Assembly: GCA_964016105.1 (NCBI GenBank)
Contig: CAXHEX010000018.1
Span: forward strand, 36,609-100,608
Reading direction: 5' to 3'
Source: Ketobacter sp964016105
GTDB taxonomy: Bacteria; Pseudomonadota; Gammaproteobacteria; Pseudomonadales; Ketobacteraceae
DNA: 64,000 nt
The translations under genes and the position numbers were made by a program. Shown here piece by piece: positions 46,794-54,670 of the stretch (position 1 is the stretch's first letter; every line of letters starts with the position of its first letter). Below the pieces are notes generated by a model. The model was not told where the DNA came from. It saw nothing but the letters and a program-made list of their open reading frames with translations, and did not search any database.

Positions 46794-48077
46794 TTAGACG
46801 TTGAAAGCGATTTTCCTAAGCCATTCATGCTTTTTCTCAAGCATATGGCCACGGCCATATTTCGGCCCCGATTTCTTGTGCCCCATAAGTTCGTCGATGA
46901 CTTCCTCTGGCGCGCCTGCGTCGCGGAGGCGGTCTTTAAAGGTATGGCGCAACGAATAGAGGGAGTGATTTGGTGTTGGCTTTAAATCGTTTTCACGCAG
47001 ATATTTATTGATGGTCGTGGATGCTGTATCGGCGGTGCGATAATGGTTGAAGCCACTCGATAGTTTCTGGAAGGCATGAAGCGCTGCGCCTACGAGCGGA
47101 ATTTTGCGCTCAGAGGTAAGCGTTTTGAGCGCTTTGTTTTCGCGCGCGCGAATCCAGATATAGGGAACAGGCTCATCGAGAACGATATCTTCTTCTGTCA
47201 GACCGATCAGCTCAGATTCTCGCGCGCCAGTGTCGGCCATAGCAAATACTAAAAGCCTCGCTTCATCATTCAATCCATTCAGACCGTGCTTGGAAAGTAA
47301 GACATCTTGAACATAGCTAGCCTCAAAAGGCGGCCTTGATTGCTCCAGTTCCTTAAGGCGTATTTTTGAAAACAGCACATCAAAGTCGGTCGCCACCTCA
47401 TATTGAAGCCCGACCACCTGAAGTATGTCTTTCACATACATCATGTTCTTGTTGGCGGTCGCGGCCACGACTTCGCCTTTTTCAATGCGATCCATCCACC
47501 ATTGCCGGAACTGTAAAATATCAGATCGGGCAATGGCTTTAAGGGGCTTATCACCGATAGCGCTGATAAAGTAATTGATGGCAGCAAGGCGCGGGTTTTT
47601 CCATTTGCGGATTTGATGCTCGGACTTATTGGTGAGCCTGTCACGGCAAAGCGGCCAGTATTTATCCGCGCAAGTGCTTAAAGGAAGCTCTGGCACTTCT
47701 GTGCCGCCAAGCACAGAAGAGACCGTTTCAGGTTGTTCTATGGCCTTGTTTGCCGTCTTCAGGCGCTCGACTATTTCTTCTAACGGCTCTTTGGCAATTT
47801 CAACGGCATTCTTATAGGCAAAGCCATGGGCTTTTGCGAGCTTGATAGCAGTGCGATATTCAGCTTCAGGATCAGCTTTTCCATTACCTTTAATCAGGCT
47901 GCGCCAATAATCTTCGATATAGTCGTTATAGATGGCAGCTTTTCGGATGGCTTCTTTTTCATCTTTGGTGCCCAAAGATATTTTGATGATGGCGCGCTTA
48001 TCGTAGTCGGACACGCATTCAGGAACGCGCCTGCGATAATAAAAATTCTTCCCTCTGCAAAATACATAGTTCGCCAT
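46794..48077 (-). CDS. Tyrosine recombinase (phage-type integrase)
   Basis: 427 residues. N-terminal MANYVFCRGKNFYYRRRVPE is typical of a class of island integrases. Catalytic residues: Arg in DTGARESELIGL, RH in LYSLRHTFKDRL (Tyr stands where the first His usually is), His in LMGHKKSG, and Tyr in PKYGRG. Arm-type repeats begin 4 nt upstream of its start, so it probably represses itself. Confidence 0.92.
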   Translation of the reverse strand: MANYVFCRGKNFYYRRRVPECVSDYDKRAIIKISLGTKDEKEAIRKAAIYNDYIEDYWRSLIKGNGKADPEAEYRTAIKLAKAHGFAYKNAVEIAKEPLEEIVERLKTANKAIEQPETVSSVLGGTEVPELPLSTCADKYWPLCRDRLTNKSEHQIRKWKNPRLAAINYFISAIGDKPLKAIARSDILQFRQWWMDRIEKGEVVAATANKNMMYVKDILQVVGLQYEVATDFDVLFSKIRLKELEQSRPPFEASYVQDVLLSKHGLNGLNDEARLLVFAMADTGARESELIGLTEEDIVLDEPVPYIWIRARENKALKTLTSERKIPLVGAALHAFQKLSSGFNHYRTADTASTTINKYLRENDLKPTPNHSLYSLRHTFKDRLRDAGAPEEVIDELMGHKKSGPKYGRGHMLEKKHEWLRKIAFNV

Positions 48078-48080
48078 CCA

Positions 48081-48350
48081 CGTGTCCCAATTTGTAGCCC
48101 ACTTTGTGTACCATTTTTAGGTAAAGCAAAAATGTGCCTTGGTCAATTGAAAAGTAAATTTCAATCAATACAACATGTTAGCGGGAAAATAGTTAAGATT
48201 ATGTAAATGAAAATGGTGGAGGGGGCAGGATTCGATTTGAAAAATTTCATCTCTAATTATTATGCTATTTCAGTGCTTTAGATATTTATTAGAAATTACT
48301 ACTATAAAAATTTGTGTCCCATTATGTGCACCATTTTGTGTCCCAGTTTT
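48081..48350. other. Apparent intact attP of the tyrosine integrase
   Basis: Core 48214-48235: on the minus strand it reads as a tRNA 3' end from T-loop TCGA to CCA (acceptor CCCCTCC, Tyr/Ser-type). Arm repeats of consensus GTGTMCCA occur at 48082, 48094 and 48106 on one side and at 48314, 48326 and 48338 on the other, all same orientation and exactly 12 bp apart. An inverted repeat ATTGAAA/TTTCAAT lies at 48146-48165. This is the layout of a phage-type attP. Confidence 0.75.
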
Positions 48351-48553
48351 TAGTGGTCTGTAGGTTCGAATCCCGTGTGCTTTTCTGCAATTTTTATAGC
48401 ACGGTTTAGGGTTTTAACTTTATCTTTTCTGTTCTGGTATTCTTTTTCAAGGCGCTCGAATATCGGCAGGTATTTATCGCCATATCGTGCCACAATTTTT
48501 GCAGCTTGATGATACGCACTTTTAATTTGCGCCAAGCTTAATTGATCACTCAT
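48350..48553 (-). CDS. Small helical protein beside attP
   Basis: 67 residues, basic and helical (IKSAYHQAAKIVARYGDKYL; KVKTLNRAIKIAEKH). GAGGGGG precedes ATG 48553, which overlaps the upstream AlpA-like gene by 8 nt. Its last codons (TGFEPTDH) are read from DNA resembling a tRNA T-arm. Possibly a recombination accessory protein. Confidence 0.6.
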   Translation of the reverse strand: MSDQLSLAQIKSAYHQAAKIVARYGDKYLPIFERLEKEYQNRKDKVKTLNRAIKIAEKHTGFEPTDH

Positions 48554-48830
48554 GCAGCCCCCTCTGATGATAAAGGTGTGGGCACTTGATCCATTCATGT
48601 AAATCTTTCAGATAAAACGCCTCTCGAATACGCTTACCTGTTGAGGACAATGTTCTGGGTTTGGGAAATGTGCCGCAATCAATGCGCCTTAGTATTTCGT
48701 GCTTGGGGATGCCGCATAAACGAGCGGCAAGCTTGAGCGGGATAAGCGCATTACTCTGGATCATAAGCGCCGCTGTTACCTGCGCTTCAAAATCCGCCTT
48801 GATGCTTTTGCCGTTTAATAGCTCATCCAT
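48546..48830 (-). CDS. AlpA-like excisionase/regulator
   Basis: 94 residues. Winged-helix of the AlpA/MerR-like excisionase type: LIPLKLAARLCGIPKHEILR, then RRIDCGTFPKPRTL and FYLKDLHEWI. AlpA activates integrase or excision in P4-like and other islands. Operonic with the small protein and upstream of the integrase. Confidence 0.75.
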   Translation of the reverse strand: MDELLNGKSIKADFEAQVTAALMIQSNALIPLKLAARLCGIPKHEILRRIDCGTFPKPRTLSSTGKRIREAFYLKDLHEWIKCPHLYHQRGLHE

Positions 48831-48947
48831 GGGGCTTTCCTTTTATAGGAAGCGGTAACAGCAAATGCTGTATCGCTTCCTTGCACCCATGTTTGAAAAT
48901 TAGCTACGCGCCTGTTGTAATAGGTAATCGCTTTCTCAGAATTAAGC

Positions 48948-48972
48948 CACGTATCTATTAATATCATACGTG
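48948..48972. repeat. Inverted repeat between hipA and the AlpA-like gene
   Basis: CACGTAT (48948-48954) and ATACGTG (48966-48972) with an 11-nt AT-rich centre. It lies upstream of the AlpA-like gene and downstream of hipA; an operator is more likely than a terminator. Confidence 0.5.
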
Positions 48973-48995
48973 TTGTATCTTAATTATTCGTTAAC

Positions 48996-50273
48996 TTACT
49001 TTGTGGCCTCGATCTTAAAGTCGTCCTGAAGCATAGCCCAATGCGCTCTAAGGCCTTCTTTGTGCGATTCGTCCATCGGTAACGCTTTCAGAGCCTCTGG
49101 CCATAACTCACTCGCCTTGCTCATTGTATCGTCTAAGTGTGGCTTTATTGCCCTCCACGGAATACCCGACTTATCTGCCCACGACTGAAAATGTGCCATG
49201 GTGACGGTATACCATTCTTTGGTTTTACCGAGGTTGAGCGCGTATTGGGTTTCATTTTCGATATATACATTGGTTGTGACGATATCGTAGGCAGGAGACA
49301 GCCGTGGCGTGATCTTATCGGGATATAGAAAGCTCCAGTTCTTGAGATGGGCATCCCCATTCGCCAAGAGAATGTTCACCAGCAATCGCCTTGCGAACTG
49401 TTGAGCGTCGGCAAGGCCGTCGCCAGAAAAATCATAAATGACTTTACCGATATTCTCGTAATTAGCAGACGTGTATTTTTCGTGCGGGTACTTCACCAGA
49501 ATTTGCGCGAAGTCTTCCATGTGAATACGCATGTCGCCGTCACGATCAAATCGCTTGATGGCAAAGGCCTGCTTTTCATCGGGCAAGTTAATTTGTGGCA
49601 GGTTATCGAGCTTATCCAGCTCAACAAGTTTGATCTCAGGAATATCAACGCCAACGAGCCCCGCCAGCGACATGGCGGTATATTCGTTCAGTGGCACAAA
49701 CTTGTGCTTGGTTGAGGGCGTTTTGATAATCCAATCACCCAGCACGTTACCCTTCGATAAGTTATAGCGCCCATCCTTCTCCTTCATGGAAAACTTCATT
49801 TGTACGCCAGCCAATGAAAACTTGTTTTCTTGGGTGACTTTATCGAACTTAACGGCCTTAGCTTTTCCGTGCGTACTCAGGACATAATCAGGAACATCTT
49901 CAGGCTCCATGGGCGTGGCTTCGATTGCCCCCGGCAAATCTTCGCCAAGATACGAGAGAATGTGAAATTCATTATCTACATGCACTTTCAGGCCTTGTGC
50001 GATCAGCTCACGTAATGATCCCTCTGGCAGCAAATTTGAAAGCACAGGATGCAAACGTTGATTTCGCGCCCATGGCGCAGCCATGAGCTTGTTCGCATTC
50101 GGAAACGTGGGATGAGTAATCAGACTGAATGTCGGGCGATCAGGATCGTTTTTAAATGAGTCTGCAATGCTCAAGACATTGCGGCCATTCTTAAAGCCTG
50201 CGAGGTAGCCGATCAGCACGCCATGAATTGAGAGCTGTAGAACATTTACCTCATCATTGCTGTCTGTGCTCAT
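48996..50273 (-). CDS. hipA: HipA-family Ser/Thr kinase toxin
   Basis: 425 residues. Gly-rich loop region KFSLAGVQMKFSM (152-164), AIKRFDRDG, catalytic LLANGDAHLKNWSF (Asp307, Asn312), and metal-binding SPAYD (Asp330). HipA kinases phosphorylate aminoacyl-tRNA synthetases and cause dormancy. The start overlaps the hipB stop by 4 nt. All catalytic residues are present, so it is probably active. Confidence 0.94.
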   Translation of the reverse strand: MSTDSNDEVNVLQLSIHGVLIGYLAGFKNGRNVLSIADSFKNDPDRPTFSLITHPTFPNANKLMAAPWARNQRLHPVLSNLLPEGSLRELIAQGLKVHVDNEFHILSYLGEDLPGAIEATPMEPEDVPDYVLSTHGKAKAVKFDKVTQENKFSLAGVQMKFSMKEKDGRYNLSKGNVLGDWIIKTPSTKHKFVPLNEYTAMSLAGLVGVDIPEIKLVELDKLDNLPQINLPDEKQAFAIKRFDRDGDMRIHMEDFAQILVKYPHEKYTSANYENIGKVIYDFSGDGLADAQQFARRLLVNILLANGDAHLKNWSFLYPDKITPRLSPAYDIVTTNVYIENETQYALNLGKTKEWYTVTMAHFQSWADKSGIPWRAIKPHLDDTMSKASELWPEALKALPMDESHKEGLRAHWAMLQDDFKIEATK

Positions 50274-50605
50274 TCATTCTCTCCCAGCAAACCCTGCCAT
50301 GGATCATCGGCCAGTGGGTTACTTTGTTCTTTTCCCGTCTTGCTTGGCTTGGCTGGTGCCCCAGTTGATGGCAGGTTATCGTCGGCAAGTACCGCCAGCA
50401 CAGCATTCAATTTTTCTTGTGGTATTAGTAGCAATTCACTTTTAAGTCCTTTGGCAACAAGCTCAAGAGTATCGAGGCGCGGGTTGCCTTTGGATTCCAG
50501 TCGCTGATATTGCTGGCGCGATATACCAATGCGCAGCATCATATCGTGCTGCTTGAGTTCCAATGCGATACGGCGTTTTTTGATCTGTTCGAGTAGTGAA
50601 TTCAT
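50270..50605 (-). CDS. hipB: HipB-family XRE antitoxin/repressor
   Basis: 111 residues. XRE helix-turn-helix (LKQHDMMLRIGISRQQYQRLE) at ~18-38, then a Pro/Lys-rich tail ending WQGLLGENE, which may reach the HipA pocket. First gene of hipBA, preceded by four operators. Confidence 0.93.
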   Translation of the reverse strand: MNSLLEQIKKRRIALELKQHDMMLRIGISRQQYQRLESKGNPRLDTLELVAKGLKSELLLIPQEKLNAVLAVLADDNLPSTGAPAKPSKTGKEQSNPLADDPWQGLLGENE

Positions 50606-50608
50606 GAT

Positions 50609-50732
50609 GAAACATATATGTTGCTATTTACCATTAAGAAACATATTAGTTTCTTTTTTTGGGTTTGGCAACATATAAGTTGCTTTCTTGGGGTTGAAGC
50701 ATTTCAGGTGCAAAAAGAAGCATATATGTTGC
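50609..50732. promoter_or_regulatory. Four palindromic HipB operators
   Basis: Sixteen-base palindromes of consensus GNAACATATNNGTTNC lie at 50609-50624, 50638-50653, 50668-50683 and 50717-50732. Steps of 29, 30 and 49 bp keep the first three near one helix face. The first abuts the hipB start codon. E. coli hipBA also has four operators, with a different sequence. Confidence 0.8.
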
Positions 50733-50760
50733 TTTTATCGAGGTGCTTCTATGTGCTGTT

Positions 50761-50798
50761 ATTCGCTTATTGTGTTGTGCCAAAATTCGCTTATTGTG
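50761..50798. repeat. Pair of 14-bp direct repeats
   Basis: ATTCGCTTATTGTG occurs at 50761-50774 and 50785-50798, 24 bp apart, upstream of the hipBA operators. Purpose unknown; iteron or binding site. Confidence 0.5.
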
Positions 50799-50839
50799 CT
50801 CATTTTGAGGCAAGCCAAATCTCAAAGCCCTAAAAGCCC

Positions 50840-50899
50840 CCAGCCAGTTTTCTCAATTTGCAGAGCAAGTAGCGCAAGGCGCTACGGAAAACTGACTGG
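50840..50899. repeat. Large nested inverted repeat
   Basis: The outer 13-bp arms (50840-50852 with 50887-50899) differ at one position. Inside is a perfect 7-bp hairpin GTAGCGC-AAG-GCGCTAC (50869-50885). In a mobile island this could be an oriT, a replication origin or a structured RNA. The surrounding 50606-51615 has no gene that I can support. Confidence 0.5.
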
Positions 50900-51540
50900 C
50901 CGCCAAGCCCACCCTATATGACCTGATGGCAATGCCATCGATCATCCGACTGCCTTGATGATGATTCAACATCGCGCTTGATAAAGATATCGGCAGTCGG
51001 TAAACAGGTAGTGGGCGCGGAGCATTAGAAAGTAAACTTCTGCCCTTGGGGCAGGCCTTAGCACCACCGTCATCGTGAAAATGAGACAAGAGTAAGTGGG
51101 AATAAATTGCTGCAATGCTGCATAGTTCCGCTATTGGCGCGGCTTTACGATGACCGCAAGATGTGTGCGTGTAGTACAAAATCGAAGATTTTTCCCTCCC
51201 CGCACCTATCTTGAGAAGGACGTTGCCCCGTCCGTTCTATCCTCAGGCGGCACTCTAAGCATCGAATTATCATTCTCTGGCAAGAGCTTATCAGGTGCGC
51301 AATCCATAGCGATTGGTATGCTGCACCAGCAAACGATTGGCCGTTCGATCACCACTTATGGGAGCCTCCGAGCTACCCCTAAGAACCCCATGGGCAGGGC
51401 GAGATTTTGCTCTCCCCTTGCATCCCCATCAACCAGAAAGGAGAAGTTGGCTCTCCCTTCATGGACTTCCCATCAATCAAAGGGGCATGTCATAGCCCCT
51501 CATGAACTCCCTCGACCAACCCTGCGCGGATTGGATGCCG

Positions 51541-51583
51541 TAAGCGTTTCGACGCTTAACCTCGACCACTGTTTCGCCAGTGG
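51541..51583. repeat. Two adjacent hairpins after the PD-(D/E)XK nuclease gene
   Basis: TAAGCGT-TTCG-ACGCTTA (51541-51558) and CCACTG-TTTCGC-CAGTGG (51566-51583) are perfect stems with tight loops. They lie downstream of the minus-strand nuclease gene and may end its transcript, though no T run is present. Confidence 0.5.
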
Positions 51584-51615
51584 AGGACGACCAAGAAAAC
51601 GTTCTTGGATGCGCA

Positions 51616-52671
51616 TTATGATTCTGTAGTAGTCGGCAATACGGCGATTTGAATATTGGGAAAGCTCTTCTTTAATGTTTCGATAGTGTCAAATGTTCTA
51701 ACTCCCCACTGGTTCGTAAGAACATAGGTCTTTCCATTTGATCGAAATGGTTCACCCTCACTGGTAAAGAAGCGTTTCGCACGAATTACTTTGCCACCAG
51801 AATGTCCATCCATAATGGCCTTATAGACCTCTTGATCGCCTAGCTCACCATCAAGAACCTCGAATATGCTCCATGAAATTGCGTTATTTATCTCCTCAGG
51901 ACTAACGCCGCTTCGGATGATTTCTGCGACAATATTGAACATCATCCAGCGCTTACTAAGGCCAGTAAATTTGGCACTTCCAATCGAAACATCATATTTG
52001 GTGAAATCTCTGGAGCTATTTCTTGCCTCACGTTCTTTTTGTTTTTTCTCACGTATTCTGACCTGATAATCGGCTACTTCAGGAATGGGAATGACGGTCT
52101 GGACGTCCAGTAATATCTCTCCACTGCTGTTGTAGGGGTGCATCCGAACACAGCGTATATCAAGCCCAAAATCATTAAGCCACATCACCGATGTTGTCAG
52201 CTCTTTGGAGAATTCAGCAGAAGCCAGAATAATCTTCACCTCTTGCGCAAACTGCTCTTCATCAGGCTCATTCCATTCGAGGAATTCAAGCAGGTTTTCA
52301 GTCGCATCAGCCTCAATATTATTGTCAGTCAGATAACGCTCATAGATCGCGACCAACTTGGTAAAAGTGAGCGTAGAAATCATGGAAGCATAGCGAATGG
52401 CTTGCAATTCCATATGGCCGCCATCTTCTGTGCGTTTAAGCTCAATCACAACAAGGTTTGCATCTTTATCTATGCCCAATAAATCAATTCTGCGCCTACT
52501 ATCTTCCCATTCGCCGAACTCTTCAGCCACCACCAAAGTATCTGGAGCGATAACGTCTATTTGGGTCTTCAGCATTGTTTGCAGATTCTCGCGCTCACGA
52601 AGGCCTTGCTGGCTAAAGGTTGTTCGCTCAATTGGAATGATTTTGTCGTCAAAAACTTTGTATATGGGCAT
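51616..52671 (-). CDS. PD-(D/E)XK nuclease-family protein
   Basis: 351 residues. Nuclease core RRIDLLGIDKDANLVVIELK: Asp63, Glu77, Lys79, as in NucS/DUF91-like nucleases. After ~200 residues is a basic helical segment (REKKQKEREARNSSRDF), and the C-terminal ~130 residues are unrecognised (perhaps DNA- or protein-binding). AAGGA precedes ATG 52671. It is divergent from the type I R-M operon, so a defence role is likely, but it has no known partner. Confidence 0.75.
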   Translation of the reverse strand: MPIYKVFDDKIIPIERTTFSQQGLRERENLQTMLKTQIDVIAPDTLVVAEEFGEWEDSRRRIDLLGIDKDANLVVIELKRTEDGGHMELQAIRYASMISTLTFTKLVAIYERYLTDNNIEADATENLLEFLEWNEPDEEQFAQEVKIILASAEFSKELTTSVMWLNDFGLDIRCVRMHPYNSSGEILLDVQTVIPIPEVADYQVRIREKKQKEREARNSSRDFTKYDVSIGSAKFTGLSKRWMMFNIVAEIIRSGVSPEEINNAISWSIFEVLDGELGDQEVYKAIMDGHSGGKVIRAKRFFTSEGEPFRSNGKTYVLTNQWGVRTFDTIETLKKSFPNIQIAVLPTTTES

Positions 52672-52810
52672 AAATTGAGTCCTTCGAGTCTTTCTAAGAT
52701 TCACCAGTAACTAACCTAATGTAGAAACATGAACAATCATAGGTGTTTTTGGTTGTTCCTTCCTCTATTTTCCCATATTCTCCCCTATAGTTATGAGGGC
52801 AGAAAGTGCT

Positions 52811-52990
52811 ATGGCTGATCAAATATTGACCTTAAAAGAGGTGGCGGCGTACCTAAAGCTCGCTGAAAAAACAGCGTACAAACTAGCCGCTGAAGGTAAG
52901 TTACCCGGTTTCAAGGTCGGGGGAAGTTGGCGTTTTAAGACTGAAGATATAGACCACTGGATAGAAGAACAAAAGAAGAGAGCAGAGTAG
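52811..52990 (+). CDS. Excisionase-type helix-turn-helix protein leading the hsd operon
   Basis: 59 residues, one MerR/AlpA-like winged helix (LTLKEVAAYLKLAEKTAYKL; LPGFKVGGSWRFKTEDIDHW). Its stop directly abuts the hsdM ATG with no gap. Such small HTH proteins often precede type I R-M genes and probably control them. Confidence 0.8.
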   Translation: MADQILTLKEVAAYLKLAEKTAYKLAAEGKLPGFKVGGSWRFKTEDIDHWIEEQKKRAE

Positions 52991-54670
52991 ATGACCAATA
53001 ACGAAGAACAACAGTTTTTAGCAGAACTTGATAAGAAGCTCTGGAATGCCGCTGACAAGCTACGCTCTACCCTTGATGCATCACAGTACAAGCACACTGT
53101 GCTTGGGCTTGTTTTCTTAAAGTATGTTTCAGACGCATTCAAAATTCGACAGGATGAACTTACGGAACAGTTTAAGAATCCTGACCACGATTATTATTTA
53201 GACCCAGAAGATTTTGGTGGCGAAGACTCGGAAGAATATGTCGAAGAGCTAAAAGTTGAGCTTGAGCAGCGAGATTATTACGCTGAAGTAAACGTGTTCT
53301 GGGTGCCAGCCGCAGCGCGGTGGCAATTCTTACAAGACAACAATAAAACCGTTATTGGTGGCGCGGAGCTAAAGTTACCTGATGGCAGTACCAAAAAATT
53401 CAGCTCTGTTGGGCATCTAATCGATAACGCCCTAGAGCAAATAGAAGCGGATAACCAAAAGCTCAAAGGCGTACTGAATAAGCTCTACACCCGCTTGCAA
53501 ATCGATCAAGCGAAGCTGGGCGAACTTATCGATCTAATCGCAACGATCCCATTTAATCATGCCAGTCTGAATTCCAAAGACATTCTAGGCCATGTTTATG
53601 AATATATGCTCGGCCAGTTCGCCTTGGCAGAAGGTAAAAAAGGTGGACAGTATTACACACCTAAATCTATCGTTAGCTTGATCGTGCAAATGCTTGAACC
53701 CTTCAAAGGGCGGGTATATGACCCAGCCATGGGTTCAGGTGGTTTCTTTGTGCAGTCGGAGCACTTCATCAATGCTCATAAAGGAAAGATTGGTGATGTT
53801 TCTATTTATGGGCAGGAATACAACCACACGACATGGCAGTTAGCCGCCATGAATATGGCTATCCGTGGAATTGATTTTAACTTCGGTAAAGAACCTGCCA
53901 ACACTTACACCAACGATCAGCACCCAGACTTGCGAGCTGACTACGTGATGGCCAATCCACCTTTCAATATGAAAGAGTGGGATACAGGCGTTAGCGAAAA
54001 CGACCCTCGCTGGAAATACGGAACACCACCATCTGGAAACGCCAACTTCGCATGGCTCCAACATATGCTCTATCACCTCGCGCCTAATGGCTCGATGGGA
54101 TTGCTGCTTTCGAATGGTTCGATGAGTTCTAACACGAATAATGAAGGTGCAATCCGTAAGAAGCTGGTTGAAGAGGATTTAGTCGAATGTATGGTTGCGC
54201 TACCGGGTCAGCTTTTCACCAATACTCAAATTCCCGCTTGTATCTGGTTTCTTACCAAAAATAAAAGTGCTCGAATTGCCGCAAGCGGCAGGCAGCTGCG
54301 TGATCGCAACGGCGAAGTTCTGTTTATAGATGCCCGAAATTTAGGATATATGAAAGATCGAGTATTACGTGACTTTACCGCAGAAGATTTGAATGCAGTG
54401 ACTAATGCCTTTCATCATTGGCAGATGGGAGAGGGCTATGAAGATGTTGCTGGCTTTGTTAAATCGGTAAAGCTTGCAGATATTCAAAAACACGAACATG
54501 TTCTTACACCCGGTCGCTACGTGGGTGCTGCTGATGTAGAGGAAGATGATGAAGTTTTTTCAGATAAAATGGAGAGGTTGACGGCGCAACTAAAAGTGCA
54601 GTTTGAAGAGACAGATCGTTTAGAAGAAGAGCTGAAAATAAACTTGGCGGGGCTTGGTTATGAGTTCTGA
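52991..54670 (+). CDS. hsdM: Type I R-M DNA methyltransferase subunit HsdM
   Basis: 559 residues. SAM motif DPAMGSGGFF (from Asp244) and catalytic NPPF (from Asn322) define an N6-adenine methylase. The N-terminal helical HsdM domain (LWNAADKLRSTLDASQYKH...VFLKYVSDAF) is complete. With HsdS it methylates host DNA. Overlaps hsdS by 11 nt. Confidence 0.97.
   Translation: MTNNEEQQFLAELDKKLWNAADKLRSTLDASQYKHTVLGLVFLKYVSDAFKIRQDELTEQFKNPDHDYYLDPEDFGGEDSEEYVEELKVELEQRDYYAEVNVFWVPAAARWQFLQDNNKTVIGGAELKLPDGSTKKFSSVGHLIDNALEQIEADNQKLKGVLNKLYTRLQIDQAKLGELIDLIATIPFNHASLNSKDILGHVYEYMLGQFALAEGKKGGQYYTPKSIVSLIVQMLEPFKGRVYDPAMGSGGFFVQSEHFINAHKGKIGDVSIYGQEYNHTTWQLAAMNMAIRGIDFNFGKEPANTYTNDQHPDLRADYVMANPPFNMKEWDTGVSENDPRWKYGTPPSGNANFAWLQHMLYHLAPNGSMGLLLSNGSMSSNTNNEGAIRKKLVEEDLVECMVALPGQLFTNTQIPACIWFLTKNKSARIAASGRQLRDRNGEVLFIDARNLGYMKDRVLRDFTAEDLNAVTNAFHHWQMGEGYEDVAGFVKSVKLADIQKHEHVLTPGRYVGAADVEEDDEVFSDKMERLTAQLKVQFEETDRLEEELKINLAGLGYEF

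Noticed and set aside
48082..48345. Short regularly spaced repeats as a mini-CRISPR
   Set aside because: Units are 8 bp at 12-bp steps, in two sets of three flanking a tRNA-like core: integrase arm sites, not CRISPR. No cas genes are present.
48363..48373. GGTTCGAATCC, a tRNA T-arm-like stretch, as an alternative att core
   Set aside because: The flanking bases do not form a T-stem or acceptor end, and it lies outside the arm repeats. It may be an old att remnant but cannot be supported.
50618..50833. Plus-strand open frame through the hipBA control region
   Set aside because: It coincides with the operator palindromes and has no ribosome site or known domain.
51150..51629. A 159-codon plus-strand open frame
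   Set aside because: No ribosome site, no recognisable domain, and it runs through hairpins. It looks like non-coding island DNA.
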